Part shown: in pieces, positions 14,949 through 23,560 of the stretch
Layout of the letters: every line of letters starts with the position of its first letter
How positions within the stretch are numbered: position 1 is the first letter of the stretch
Source: Pseudomonas sp.
Lineage (GTDB): Bacteria; Pseudomonadota; Gammaproteobacteria; Pseudomonadales; Pseudomonadaceae
DNA length: 64,000 nucleotides
Direction of reading: 5' to 3'
Assembly: GCF_030147005.1 (NCBI RefSeq)
Contig: NZ_JASLAW010000165.1
Location: 1-64,000, forward strand
The notes under the pieces: generated by a model
Told to the model about the DNA's origin: nothing
What the model saw: only the letters and a program-made list of their open reading frames with translations
Database searches by the model: none
Translations under genes and position numbers: made by a program

Positions 14949-15998
14949 CTAACCCACCTTGGCCTGCTCGGGCAAGCGTGCGACCAGTTGCTCAAGGAAC
15001 ATGGCCAGGGCGACTTCTTCGGCTTTCAGGCCCTTGCGCACCCGTGGCTTGGGCAGCTTCGACAACTCGCCCAGGCTGAAATGCTCAAGCACGGCCGGGT
15101 GGATGTAGCACTTGCGGCACACCGCCGGCGTATTGCCCAGTTGCCGGGCGACGTCCTTGACCATCGCCACGACATGCCGTTTGGCGTCGGACTCCGGTTG
15201 CCATTCCAATTCGCGCAACACCGCCAACGCCATCGCCGTGCCGGCCCAGGTGCGGTAGTCCTTGGCGGTGAAATCCTCGCCGGTCAGGCTATGCAGGTAA
15301 GCGTTGACGTCCTGGGAGCTGATGGTATGGCGCTCACCGTTTTCGTCCAGGTACTGGAACAGGTTCTGTCCGGGCAGCTCCATGCAGCGCTTGACCACAT
15401 TGGCCAGGCGCCGATCCTTGACGCTGATTTGATGCTCCACGCCGCTCTTGCCACGAAACTGGAATTTTATTTCGCTGCCCTTGATGTCCACGTGTCGGGT
15501 GCGCAGGGTGGTCAGGCCGTAGGATTTATTATCGCGAGCGTACTGAGTATTGCCGACGCGGATCAGCGTGGCATCGAGCAACATCACTACCGTGGCCAGC
15601 ACCTTTTCGCGGGTGAACCCGGGCTCGGCGATCTGCGCTTCCAGTTGTCTGCGCAACTTGGGCAAGGCATTGCCGAACGCTTGCAGCCGTGCGTACTTGT
15701 CGCTGTCGCGCACTTCGCGCCAGCGCGTGTGGTAGCGGTACTGCTTGCGGCCACGGGCATCGCGGCCGGTGGCTTGCAAGTGGCCGCGCGGGTCGGCGCA
15801 AATCCACACATCGGTGTAGGCGGGCGGTACCGCCAGGGCATTCAGGCGCTTGATTTCATCGGCATCGGTGATGCGCTCGCCGTCGGGGCCGAAATACTGA
15901 AACTTGCCGCGTAGCTTTTTGCGGCGGATTCCGGGTTGGGTGTCGTCAACATAATGCAGGTCGCGGGGCAAATCGGCGGGCAGCGAAGAGTCGGGCAT
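14949..15998 (-). CDS. DNA topoisomerase IB (poxvirus type)
   Basis: A 349-residue bacterial topoisomerase IB that would relax supercoils through a 3'-phosphotyrosyl intermediate. Catalytic residues are visible: Arg147 (TLIRVGN), Lys184 (FRGKSG), Arg249 (DYRTW) and Tyr298 (CRKCYIHP). I take ATG 15998 (MPDSSLPADLPRD) because AAGGAA lies seven bases upstream; the frame runs 37 codons further without a good site. It is probably a single gene, downstream of and on the same strand as modABC. Confidence 0.93.
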   Translation of the reverse strand: MPDSSLPADLPRDLHYVDDTQPGIRRKKLRGKFQYFGPDGERITDADEIKRLNALAVPPAYTDVWICADPRGHLQATGRDARGRKQYRYHTRWREVRDSDKYARLQAFGNALPKLRRQLEAQIAEPGFTREKVLATVVMLLDATLIRVGNTQYARDNKSYGLTTLRTRHVDIKGSEIKFQFRGKSGVEHQISVKDRRLANVVKRCMELPGQNLFQYLDENGERHTISSQDVNAYLHSLTGEDFTAKDYRTWAGTAMALAVLRELEWQPESDAKRHVVAMVKDVARQLGNTPAVCRKCYIHPAVLEHFSLGELSKLPKPRVRKGLKAEEVALAMFLEQLVARLPEQAKVG

Positions 15999-16072
15999 TT
16001 GCAGGTTCCTTGGCAACGGATCAGGCCGGTATCTCTGATTGACCGCGTCGCCATGCGGTGGTGCCAAATGGT

Positions 16073-17152
16073 TTAGGCCAGCACCGCCACCGCCTTGATT
16101 TGCGCCCACACTACCTGCCCAGGCTGCACGTTCAGTTGGTCCCGCGAGAACCGTGTGATGCGTGCCAGCAACGGCGTGCCACCGGCATCCAGGCGCACCA
16201 GCGCGTGGGCGCTGTTATCCGCCGCGACGTCCTGGATGACCGTCACCGGCAAGCGATTAAGGATGCTGCTGTGCTCTTGCGCCTGGCGGCTGAGGCTTAC
16301 GTCCCGTGCCTGAATCTTCACCCGCAGCTGTTTGCCCAAGGCCATCGGCGTGTGGGCAACGCGTATTTGCAGCGGGCAACCCGGCAGTTGCAGGGTGAGC
16401 AACTGGTAGTGATCATCGTAGGCAACCACGCTGCCAGTGACGACCACACCGGCATCGTCGCCCCGCGCCAGGGGCAAATCGAGCCGCGCCAGGGTTTCAC
16501 CGATTGGCCCGCTCGCCAGGGCCTGGCCCTCGCTGAGCAAGACGAGGTGGTCGGCCAGCCGCGCCACTTCGTCCTGGGCGTGGCTGACGTACAGCACCGG
16601 GATATCCAGCTCGTCGTGCAGGCGTTCAAGGTAAGGCAGGATCTCGTTCTTGCGCTGGCTGTCGAGGGCCGCCAGAGGCTCATCCATCAGCAGTAATTGA
16701 GGGCTGGTGAGCAATGCGCGGGCGATGCCGACGCGCTGGCGCTCCCCACCGGACAGGTGTTGCGGATAGCGCTCCAGCAGGTGAGCGATACCCAGCAACT
16801 CAGTGGCGTGGGCCATCTCCACGCGCCGCTGCATGCGCGGAATGCGCTTGAGGCCGAACGCCAGATTGGCGCGCACCGACAGATGCGCAAACAGGCTCGC
16901 CTCCTGGAATACGTAGCCCAAGGCGCGTTTATGCGGCGGCACGAACAGCCTGTTACGGCTGTCTTGCCAGACTTCATCGTTGATCTGCACAAAGCCGTCA
17001 TCGGCGCGCTCCAAACCGGCGATACAGCGCAGGCAGGTGGTCTTGCCGGAGCCGGATGGGCCGTAAAGCGCGGTGACGCCGCGGCCGGGCAATTGCAGCT
17101 CAACGTCCAATGCAAAGCCTGGGTACTTCAGGTGCAGGCGTACTTCCATCAT
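16073..17152 (-). CDS. modC: molybdate ABC transporter ATP-binding protein
   Basis: The ATPase of the ModABC molybdate importer, 359 residues. Walker A GPSGSGKT, signature LSGGERQRVGIARAL and Walker B LLLMDEPLAALD are intact. The C-terminal part (about 290-355) is a molybdate-binding TOBE domain (SILNRLPVTVIQDVAADNSAHALVRLDAG). It starts five bases after modB and is the last gene of the operon. Confidence 0.95.
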   Translation of the reverse strand: MMEVRLHLKYPGFALDVELQLPGRGVTALYGPSGSGKTTCLRCIAGLERADDGFVQINDEVWQDSRNRLFVPPHKRALGYVFQEASLFAHLSVRANLAFGLKRIPRMQRRVEMAHATELLGIAHLLERYPQHLSGGERQRVGIARALLTSPQLLLMDEPLAALDSQRKNEILPYLERLHDELDIPVLYVSHAQDEVARLADHLVLLSEGQALASGPIGETLARLDLPLARGDDAGVVVTGSVVAYDDHYQLLTLQLPGCPLQIRVAHTPMALGKQLRVKIQARDVSLSRQAQEHSSILNRLPVTVIQDVAADNSAHALVRLDAGGTPLLARITRFSRDQLNVQPGQVVWAQIKAVAVLA

Positions 17153-17157
17153 CGCGA

Positions 17158-17838
17158 TCAGCTCCAGCCCATTTTGGTTTTACGGCTGGAATAGAGCGCC
17201 AGCAACACGAGGAACGCGAACACCACCATCGCGCCGGCAAGCCAGTGGGCCTGAGCATATTCCATGGCTTCGACGTGGTCGTAGATTTGCACCGAAACCA
17301 CCCGGGTCTTGTCCGGGATATTGCCGCCGATCATCAGCACCACGCCGAACTCGCCGACGGTGTGGGCGAAACCCAGGATCGACGCGGTAACAAAGCCTGG
17401 GCGAGCGAGGGGCAGGATCACCGTGAAAAACGTGTCCCAGGGACTGGCGCGCAAGGTCGCGGCCACTTCCAGCGGGCGCGTGCCGATGGCGGAGAACGCA
17501 TTCTGCAAGGGCTGTACGACGAAGGGCATGGAGTAGATCACCGAGCCGATCACCAGCCCGGCGAAGCTGAAGGTGAGGGTGCCCAGGCCCAACCACTGGG
17601 TGAACTGGCCGAAATAGCCATTGGGGCCCATGGCCAACAGCAGGTAAAAACCGATGACCGTCGGCGGCAACACCAAGGGCAACGCGACGATTGCGCCTAG
17701 GGGGCCGCGCCACCACGAACGGGTGCGCGACAGCCACAGGGCGATTGGCGTACCGATCACCAACAGGATCACCGTGGTCAGCGACGCCAGCTTGACCGTC
17801 AACCAGATTGCGGCGAGATCGTCGCTCGTCAGAGGCAT
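17158..17838 (-). CDS. modB: molybdate ABC transporter permease
   Basis: A 226-residue inner-membrane permease with about five membrane segments and the ABC permease loop AATLRASPWDTFFTVILPLARPG. ATG 17838 directly follows the modA stop (TAAATG), so translation is coupled. Typical ModB segments such as LPLVLPPTVIGFYLLLAMG and FAHTVGEFGVVLMIGGNIP are present. Confidence 0.95.
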   Translation of the reverse strand: MPLTSDDLAAIWLTVKLASLTTVILLVIGTPIALWLSRTRSWWRGPLGAIVALPLVLPPTVIGFYLLLAMGPNGYFGQFTQWLGLGTLTFSFAGLVIGSVIYSMPFVVQPLQNAFSAIGTRPLEVAATLRASPWDTFFTVILPLARPGFVTASILGFAHTVGEFGVVLMIGGNIPDKTRVVSVQIYDHVEAMEYAQAHWLAGAMVVFAFLVLLALYSSRKTKMGWS

Positions 17839-18591
17839 TTACAACTCATAACCGTAGGATTTGATAACCGCAGCAGCCTTCGGCCCTTTCAGGTAGTCCA
17901 TGAGGGCCTTGGCGGCGGCGCTGTCTTTGCCTTTATTGAGGATCACGGCGTCTTGTTTGATCGGGTCGTGCATGGAAGACGGCACGATCCACGCCGAACC
18001 GCTGGACACTTTGCCGTCCTTGTAGATCTGTGACAACGCCACAAAGCCCAACTCGGCGTTACCGGTGGACACGAACTGATACGCCTGGGTGATGTTCTGG
18101 CCCTCGACGATCTTGGCCTTGACCTTGTCGGTCAGGCCTTCCCTGGCCAGCACTTGAGTGGCGGCCAGGCCGTAGGGCGCGGCTTTCGGGTTGGCGATGG
18201 ACAGGTGCCGGAATGCATTGCGCTTGAGCACATCACCATTGGCATCCACGTAGCCTTCTTTTGCCGACCACAGGGCCAGGGTGCCAACCGCGTAGGTGAA
18301 GCGCGAACCTTTGACGGTCTCGCCTTCGGCCTCAAGTTTTTGCACGGTGCTGTCATCGGCACTGAGGAACACCTGGAACGGCGCGCCATTCCTGATCTGG
18401 GTATAGAACTGACCGGTGGCGCCGTAGGCCGCCACCAGCGTGTGACCGGTGTCTTTCTCGAAATCGGCGGCAATCGCCTGGATCGGCGCGGTAAAGTTGG
18501 CGGCGACGGCCACTTGCACCTCATCGGCATGCACTGAGCCCAAGGCAAAGACGGCAAACAGGGGGGCCAGACGCGAGGCGCGGATCATCAT
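17839..18591 (-). CDS. modA: molybdate-binding periplasmic protein
   Basis: A 250-residue solute-binding protein with a signal peptide (ASRLAPLFAVFALGSVHA, cleavage near residue 22). The mature N-terminus DEVQVAVAANFTAPIQAIAADFEKDTGH is the ModA pattern, with the ligand-binding Ser/Thr-rich loops GATGQFYTQIRNGAPFQVFLSADD. It captures molybdate or tungstate. First gene of modABC, preceded by a ModE box 32 bases upstream. Confidence 0.95.
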   Translation of the reverse strand: MMIRASRLAPLFAVFALGSVHADEVQVAVAANFTAPIQAIAADFEKDTGHTLVAAYGATGQFYTQIRNGAPFQVFLSADDSTVQKLEAEGETVKGSRFTYAVGTLALWSAKEGYVDANGDVLKRNAFRHLSIANPKAAPYGLAATQVLAREGLTDKVKAKIVEGQNITQAYQFVSTGNAELGFVALSQIYKDGKVSSGSAWIVPSSMHDPIKQDAVILNKGKDSAAAKALMDYLKGPKAAAVIKSYGYEL

Positions 18592-18622
18592 GAAGCAACT
18601 CCTGAAGGGTGTACGGCTTATT

Positions 18623-18650
18623 ACCGCTATGTACGGGAATATATAGCGGT
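18623..18650 (-). promoter_or_regulatory. ModE box upstream of modABC
   Basis: The dyad has arms ACCGCTATGTA (18623-18633) and TATATAGCGGT (18640-18650) with a six-base spacer. Arm sequence and spacing match the known ModE operator (CGnTATATA-N6/7-TATATnnCG), with one mismatch between arms. Molybdate-loaded ModE would repress modA from here. The modE gene itself is not in the window. Confidence 0.85.
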
Positions 18651-18696
18651 TGCCTGCTGCCGGTACAGTGCGAAGTTGCTCAAGGTGCTGATTCGC

Positions 18697-19755
18697 TTAG
18701 CGCAATTTGGCCAACGTCTGCTCAGCCAGATCACGGGTCAGGTCATACGTTGAACGTTCGCACCCCAAACGCAAGGCCTGGCCTGCCCACAGGTTGCTGA
18801 AACCCGCTTCGTCCTTGGCCTTGAGCGGCATCAGCGCACCACCGGCCCTTGGAAACGCCGGTGCAGCGGGGTTGATCGCGCCCAGCTCACGCATCACGCG
18901 ATTAACAATGCCCCGCGCCGGGCGACCGGTGAACAGGTTGGTGAGGGCCGTTTCGCTGGCCTGGGCATGTCGCAAGGCCTGGTGATGGGAGGCGCTGACG
19001 CTGGCTTCGGGGGTGAACAGATACGCCGTGCCGATCTGCACCGCCGAGGCGCCCAAGGCAAACGCCGCGACCATCCCGCGCGAATCTGCGATACCGCCGG
19101 CCGCGATCACCGGCACGCTGACGGCGTCAACGATTTGCGGCAGCAGCGCCAGCAGTCCGATCTGGCTGTTGAGGTCGTCGCTGAGAAACATACCGCGATG
19201 CCCACCCGCTTCAATGCCCATTGCAATAATGGCGTCGCAGCCATTTTCTTCCAGCCAGACCGCTTCCTCGACCGTCGTGGCCGATGACAGCACTTTGGCG
19301 CCGGTGGCTTTTACCCGGTCCAGCAAGGTTTTTTCCGGCAGCCCAAAGTGAAAACTCACCACTTCAGGGCGGTAGGTTTCAATCACTTCACACGCCGCTT
19401 CATTGAAGGGAGCACGGTTCGATACCGGGGTCGGCGCCTCAAAATTGGCACCCAATTCACGGTAGTAGGGTTCCAGCAACGCTTTCCAATGGCGGTCGCG
19501 GCCCTCATCGTCTTCAGGCGCCTGATGACAGAAAAAGTTGACATTGAGGGGGCGGGCATCGGCTTGGCGAATGACGGTGAGCGCCTCGCGCAGTTGCTCG
19601 ATGCTCAGCGCCGCTGCGGGCATGGAGCCTAGCGCGCCGGCCCGGCAGGCGGCAATCACCATGGCGGTGGTGGTCGCGCCCGCCATAGGGGCCTGGATGA
19701 TGGGCAGGCCGATGCCCAGCAGGTCAAGAATGCGTGTGTCTGGCCAGGTGCTCAT
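18697..19755 (-). CDS. nitronate monooxygenase / NAD(P)H-dependent flavin oxidoreductase
   Basis: A 352-residue TIM-barrel FMN enzyme of the nitronate monooxygenase family. The N-terminal motif GLPIIQAPMAGATT, the segment DAIIAMGIEAGGHRG and the phosphate-binding AAGGIADSRGMVAAFALGASAVQIGTAYL are characteristic. It would oxidise alkyl nitronates such as propionate-3-nitronate. It stands alone; the next gene upstream (ada) is separated by about 110 bases. Confidence 0.85.
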   Translation of the reverse strand: MSTWPDTRILDLLGIGLPIIQAPMAGATTTAMVIAACRAGALGSMPAAALSIEQLREALTVIRQADARPLNVNFFCHQAPEDDEGRDRHWKALLEPYYRELGANFEAPTPVSNRAPFNEAACEVIETYRPEVVSFHFGLPEKTLLDRVKATGAKVLSSATTVEEAVWLEENGCDAIIAMGIEAGGHRGMFLSDDLNSQIGLLALLPQIVDAVSVPVIAAGGIADSRGMVAAFALGASAVQIGTAYLFTPEASVSASHHQALRHAQASETALTNLFTGRPARGIVNRVMRELGAINPAAPAFPRAGGALMPLKAKDEAGFSNLWAGQALRLGCERSTYDLTRDLAEQTLAKLR

Positions 19756-19864
19756 GGGAGGCGTCTCCAGCGTCAGTGAGGCTTTTCGCTGTTTTAGCAG
19801 GGGCCTTGGCGCCCGGCCAGTCTGTTTTATTCACTGGACGAGGGGAGTGCTTTGTGCGACGCGT

Positions 19865-20911
19865 TCAGCCCGGCGTTTCCCGCTCCAGCAATGTGCGCTT
19901 GCGTTCCACGCCCCAGCGGTAGCCGGACATGGCGCCATCGCTGCGCACAACGCGATGGCAGGGGATCGCCACCGCCAGGTGGTTGGCGCCACAGGCCTGG
20001 GCCACGGCGCGAAAGGCGGTAGGCGCGCCAATGCGTTGGGCAATCTGCGCGTAGCTGGCCGTGCTGCCCACCGGAATGTCCCGCAGCGCCTGCCATACCC
20101 GCTCCTGGAAGGCCGTGCCGCGTAAATCCAGCGGCAGATCCAGGCCCAGGGCAGGGGCTTCGATAAAGCCCACGACTTGGGCGACCAACTGTTCGAAATC
20201 CCGATCCGCGCCAACCAGTTCAGCGTTGGGAAATTGGTCCTGCAGGTCCCGCACCAATGTGTCCGGATCGTCGCCCAGCAAAATCGCGCACACACCGCGC
20301 TGGCTCTGCGCCACCAGAATCGCCCCCAGCGAGCATTGGCCCACGGCGAAACGAATCAGGTTATTGGCACCGCCGGCCTTGTAATCCTGCGGCTTCATGC
20401 CAAGCAATTGATCCGCAGCCTCATAAAAACGGCTGTTGGAATTGAAGCCGGCGTCGTACAGCGCATCGGTCACCGACTGCTGCGCCTTAAGGCCGTCACG
20501 TACCTTGCGCGAGCGCAGGGCGCTGGCGTAACCCTTGGGCGTGAGGCCGGTGATGGTTTTGAACACGCGGTGGAAATGGAACGAACTCAAGCCGGCCCGG
20601 CGGGCGAGGGCCTCCAGGCTTGGTGGCGTTTCGGCCTGTTCTATCTGGCGACACGCGTCCGCGACCAATTGGCCATGGTGGGCGGCCAACTGGGTCTGGT
20701 CTCCGGCGGCGCGTCGGCTGGGGCGATAACCCGCAGCTTCGGCTTGCGCCGGGGTGTCGAAGAATTCGATATTTTCAGGGCGCGGCAAACGTGAGGCGCT
20801 GCTGGGGCGGCAGTACACACCGGTGGTTTTCACGCCGTACACAAACAGTCCATCGGCCGTGGCGTCACGGGCGATGATAGCGGCCCAGCGTGGGTCTAGC
20901 GGGTTGTTCAT
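19865..20911 (-). CDS. ada: Ada-type methylated-DNA methyltransferase / regulator with degenerate zinc site
   Basis: A 348-residue Ada homologue: N-terminal Ada domain (about 1-75), AraC-type DNA-binding domain (about 85-180) and O6-methylguanine methyltransferase domain with intact PCHRV motif near residue 317. Cys34, matching the phosphotriester methyl acceptor of E. coli (Cys38), is kept. The other three zinc ligands are Ser38, Ser65 and Ala68 (GVYCRPSSASR, GYRPSRRAAG). The methyl-sensing switch may therefore not work as in E. coli. I start at ATG 20911 in place of GTG 20920. It lies 75 bases downstream of alkB on the same strand. Confidence 0.92.
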   Translation of the reverse strand: MNNPLDPRWAAIIARDATADGLFVYGVKTTGVYCRPSSASRLPRPENIEFFDTPAQAEAAGYRPSRRAAGDQTQLAAHHGQLVADACRQIEQAETPPSLEALARRAGLSSFHFHRVFKTITGLTPKGYASALRSRKVRDGLKAQQSVTDALYDAGFNSNSRFYEAADQLLGMKPQDYKAGGANNLIRFAVGQCSLGAILVAQSQRGVCAILLGDDPDTLVRDLQDQFPNAELVGADRDFEQLVAQVVGFIEAPALGLDLPLDLRGTAFQERVWQALRDIPVGSTASYAQIAQRIGAPTAFRAVAQACGANHLAVAIPCHRVVRSDGAMSGYRWGVERKRTLLERETPG

Positions 20912-20986
20912 GGCCAACACTCTTGGACGGTCATCGGCAGATTAACCCTGCGAGCCACGCCCGGCACTCCGAAGCTTGCGGTCAAA

Positions 20987-21652
20987 TCAGCCGGCGGTGC
21001 GAAAGGTCAGGTTGATGCGCTGCGGTCCCATGATTGGGTGCACGCCTTCCTTGATGGGCATCACCCCGTGGTAGCGCAAACGATCCACGCCTCCCCAAAC
21101 CACCACATCACCGTGGAACAGCGAAACCTTTTGCGCTTTGTCGTTGCGCTGATGGCCGCCGAACAGAAAAATCGCCGGCAGGCCGAAGGACACAGAAACT
21201 ACCGGCGCGTCATAGCGCCGCTCGTTTTTGTCCTGATGCAGAGACATTTTCGCGCCGGGCACATAACGGTTGATCAGACAGGCATCTGGCGAGAAGTCGC
21301 TGAACCCTGCGGCGTTTGCCGCCGACACGGCCAGTTCGCGCAAGGCGTCAGGCATCGCCGGCCAAGGTTGCTGGCTACGCGGGTCGACAGGGCTGTAGCG
21401 ATAGCCGGTCGTGTCGGTAGTCCAGCCCAGCTCGCCGCAACTGCTCAGCGCGGCCGACATGGTAAAGCCACCGGGCGTGACCATCTGCCGAAACGGCGAT
21501 TGGGCCAGGACACGCCGCAACTCAGGCAATAAACGTTCAACCCAGGGGAGGGCGTAGCTCCTTAGAACGTAGGAATCTTCGCCAATCTGTTCGCGCCTTG
21601 CAGGTTGCTGCAGGGCGTCATCGGCGAACAGGTCAACGGTAGGCCCTGGCAT
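20987..21652 (-). CDS. alkB: DNA oxidative demethylase AlkB
   Basis: A 221-residue Fe(II)/2-oxoglutarate dioxygenase that repairs 1-methyladenine and 3-methylcytosine. The iron ligands His139 and Asp141 (SLHQDKNE) and His195 (RYHGV) are present, as are the 2-oxoglutarate-binding Arg212 and Arg218 (QRINLTFR), at the same spacing as E. coli AlkB. It precedes ada, so the order is alkB-ada, the reverse of E. coli. A 55-codon gene ends three bases upstream, indicating co-transcription. Confidence 0.95.
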   Translation of the reverse strand: MPGPTVDLFADDALQQPARREQIGEDSYVLRSYALPWVERLLPELRRVLAQSPFRQMVTPGGFTMSAALSSCGELGWTTDTTGYRYSPVDPRSQQPWPAMPDALRELAVSAANAAGFSDFSPDACLINRYVPGAKMSLHQDKNERRYDAPVVSVSFGLPAIFLFGGHQRNDKAQKVSLFHGDVVVWGGVDRLRYHGVMPIKEGVHPIMGPQRINLTFRTAG

Positions 21653-21655
21653 GGC

Positions 21656-21823
21656 TTACAACGCCTTGCTCACGTTGATGATGGTAATTTCGTCGCCTGA
21701 TTCGTGGGTTTTCGCCAGGGATTGCTTGGCTTCCTCGACGCTATTGCTGGTCAGTTGGGCAAATTCGAAGCGAAGTTCGCCGTTGAGCTTGTATTTGATG
21801 ACGTATTTGGTCGTGGTGTTCAC
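21656..21823 (-). CDS. small hypothetical protein with GTG start, 55 aa
   Basis: A short frame from GTG 21823 to TAA 21656, with AAGGA eight bases upstream. The product begins with VNTTTKYVIKYKLNG and ends in EITIINVSKAL. It reads like a compact strand-helix-strand protein, and its codon use matches the neighbours. The stop is three bases before alkB and the start is 25 bases after the DUF1883 gene, so it may be the middle member of a four-gene transcript. The function is unknown. Confidence 0.65.
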   Translation of the reverse strand: MNTTTKYVIKYKLNGELRFEFAQLTSNSVEEAKQSLAKTHESGDEITIINVSKAL

Positions 21824-21848
21824 AGCTTTTTTCCTTGCGATGTTCGAG

Positions 21849-22151
21849 TCAGCTCAGCTTGGTGCTGGTGCGACGAACGATACGAATTTTGTGGGACAAC
21901 GCTGGTTTGCGGGTAACGCTGATGGCGCGGCGCGTAACCACATCGAGGGTAATGTTCCAGAAACCGGTGCTGGGCGCGGTGATTTTCGCCGGGAATTTGT
22001 CGAATGCGCCGCCGTGGTAGGTATGGCGACCACCGTTCTTGAAGCTGCGGAAATTCGCATCGCTCATCAGACGAATATTACAGGTCTGCGAGCATTCGAT
22101 GACGACAATGTCCCCCTCGTTAAGGTGCTCACGCTGATGGATAAATTTCAT
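21849..22151 (-). CDS. DUF1883 domain protein
   Basis: A 100-residue soluble protein matching the DUF1883 pattern: MKFIHQREHLNEGDIVVIEC at the N-terminus, then RLMSDANFRSFKNGGRHTYHGGAF and WNITLDV. The fold is predicted to be beta-rich, and no catalytic residues are known. The C-terminal tail is basic (KIRIVRRTSTKLS). It is the first gene of the run DUF1883, 55-aa gene, alkB, ada; the link to alkylation repair is positional only. Confidence 0.8.
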   Translation of the reverse strand: MKFIHQREHLNEGDIVVIECSQTCNIRLMSDANFRSFKNGGRHTYHGGAFDKFPAKITAPSTGFWNITLDVVTRRAISVTRKPALSHKIRIVRRTSTKLS

Positions 22152-22363
22152 GGGGTGTCTCCAGAAGGGCTTTTTCTGAAAAATCAGAACGATACGTAGG
22201 TTAAGATGGAGTTTATCAGCCCCAGCGCGTTTATTATCGCGTCGTCGTCGACGACTTCGACAATTTAAAACAGTTATTTACCCAGTTTTCAGAGATAAAT
22301 CCTACATTGGAGGGAGAAATTTCCTGTGCCCGCTGTCGTAGGGTCTTTATCGGAGGTTTTAGT

Positions 22364-22714
22364 ATGAAGTGGAGTGTGTTGGTGCTGGCCTTGGCGATAG
22401 GTGGGTGTGCTTCGGTTGCAGATATCAAGCAGACCCCACCCACATTGGTGGTCATTTCCGGGAAGAAGCCGCAGGAATATGCGGCGTGTGTAGTGCGCAA
22501 GTTGGAGGCGACACGTCGTCCACCACAAATCGAACGTCATAAAGAGGGTTTTCAAGTGATCGTGCCGCAGAAGTTCTCGGCCGATCCGTCGGCGATCTTC
22601 GAAATCGAAGACCGCTCCAGCGGTAGCAGCATCAAACTCTATGAGAGCATGTCCAACGTGCCAATTCGGCCGGGCGATGTGAAGAAAGCCGGGGAAGATT
22701 GCATTTCGGGTTAA
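22364..22714 (+). CDS. small lipoprotein, 116 aa
   Basis: The start is ATG 22364 with GGAGG seven bases upstream. The signal MKWSVLVLALAIGGCASV has lipobox AIGGC, so the mature protein is lipid-anchored with Ala at +2 (outer membrane expected). The remainder is soluble, with a VIVPQKFSADPSAIFEIED segment and two more cysteines. I do not recognise a domain. A very strong hairpin terminator follows. Confidence 0.75.
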   Translation: MKWSVLVLALAIGGCASVADIKQTPPTLVVISGKKPQEYAACVVRKLEATRRPPQIERHKEGFQVIVPQKFSADPSAIFEIEDRSSGSSIKLYESMSNVPIRPGDVKKAGEDCISG

Positions 22715-22746
22715 GCCAACGCGAAAGCCCACGCACTGAATCCGAT

Positions 22747-22802
22747 AAAAGCCCCACCCAGTAGAAACGAGCGCGCTCGCTTCTACTGGGTGGGGCTTTT
22801 TT
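22747..22802. terminator. strong bidirectional terminator, 20-bp perfect stem
   Basis: AAAAGCCCCACCCAGTAGAA (22747-22766) pairs perfectly with 22781-22800, and the loop contains the smaller palindrome GAGCGCGCTC. T and A runs on the two sides allow termination in both directions. It isolates the lipoprotein gene from tsdBA. Confidence 0.9.
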
Positions 22803-22900
22803 GCGCGTTGTCGAAAGTTGTAGCGAGTGCCCAATTCCCATACCATCTGCATGGTTATATATTTATTGCCTAAGCTTATAACTATAAAGATGGAGCTGTG

Positions 22901-23560
22901 ATGATGTCTCTGGAACGAGCACGAGCACGAGCACTGGTGGGAGGCGCGTTGTTGCTGCTGGTGGGTGACGCCTACGCGCTTGACGGCAACAAGATTTTTA
23001 CCCAAGGCGGTTCGCAGCCGGGTGCGATGGCCTGTGTCGCGTGCCATGGCGCCGACGGGCTGGGAGTTGCCGCGGCTGGCTTCCCCAGGCTGGCCGGTTT
23101 GCCAGCGCAATACGTGCGCAGGCAATTGGCGGACTTCGCCAGCGGAGCGCGAAGTAATCCGGTGATGCAGCCATTGGCAAGCGCGCTCACCGATGCGGAA
23201 ATCGTGGCGCTAAGCGATGCCGTGGCAGCGATGCCGGCTCCGGTAACCGCTGTGGTGCCCCGTAGTGAAATGCCTGCCAATCCGATACAGAAGCTGGCCC
23301 TGCAAGGCGCGTGGGAGCGGCAGATCCCCGCTTGCGTCAGTTGTCACGGCCCTGCTGGTATCGGCGTAGGGGACGCGTTCCCACCGTTGGCCGGCCAGCC
23401 CGCTGCTTATCTGGCAGCGCAATTGAGCGCCTGGCAGAGCGGCACGCGGCGCAATGATCCAAACGACCTGATGGGGCACATCGCCAAAGCGCTGACCCCG
23501 GATGAGGTGCAGGGCGTGGCTCACTACTTCGCCTCATTGCCCTTGGAGGCCAAGCCATGA
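22901..23560 (+). CDS. tsdB: dihaem cytochrome c, probable TsdB electron acceptor
   Basis: An exported c4-like dihaem cytochrome of about 219 residues with two haem sites, CVACHG and CVSCHG, each followed by a FPRLAG/FPPLAGQPA cytochrome c4 pattern. The signal peptide ends near VGDAYA. ATG 22901 or 22904 both fit GGAG at 22892. It overlaps tsdA by four bases (ATGA 23557-23560). In P. stutzeri, TsdB accepts electrons from thiosulfate dehydrogenase TsdA, and this layout matches. Alternatively it is a general cytochrome c4. Confidence 0.82.
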   Translation: MMSLERARARALVGGALLLLVGDAYALDGNKIFTQGGSQPGAMACVACHGADGLGVAAAGFPRLAGLPAQYVRRQLADFASGARSNPVMQPLASALTDAEIVALSDAVAAMPAPVTAVVPRSEMPANPIQKLALQGAWERQIPACVSCHGPAGIGVGDAFPPLAGQPAAYLAAQLSAWQSGTRRNDPNDLMGHIAKALTPDEVQGVAHYFASLPLEAKP

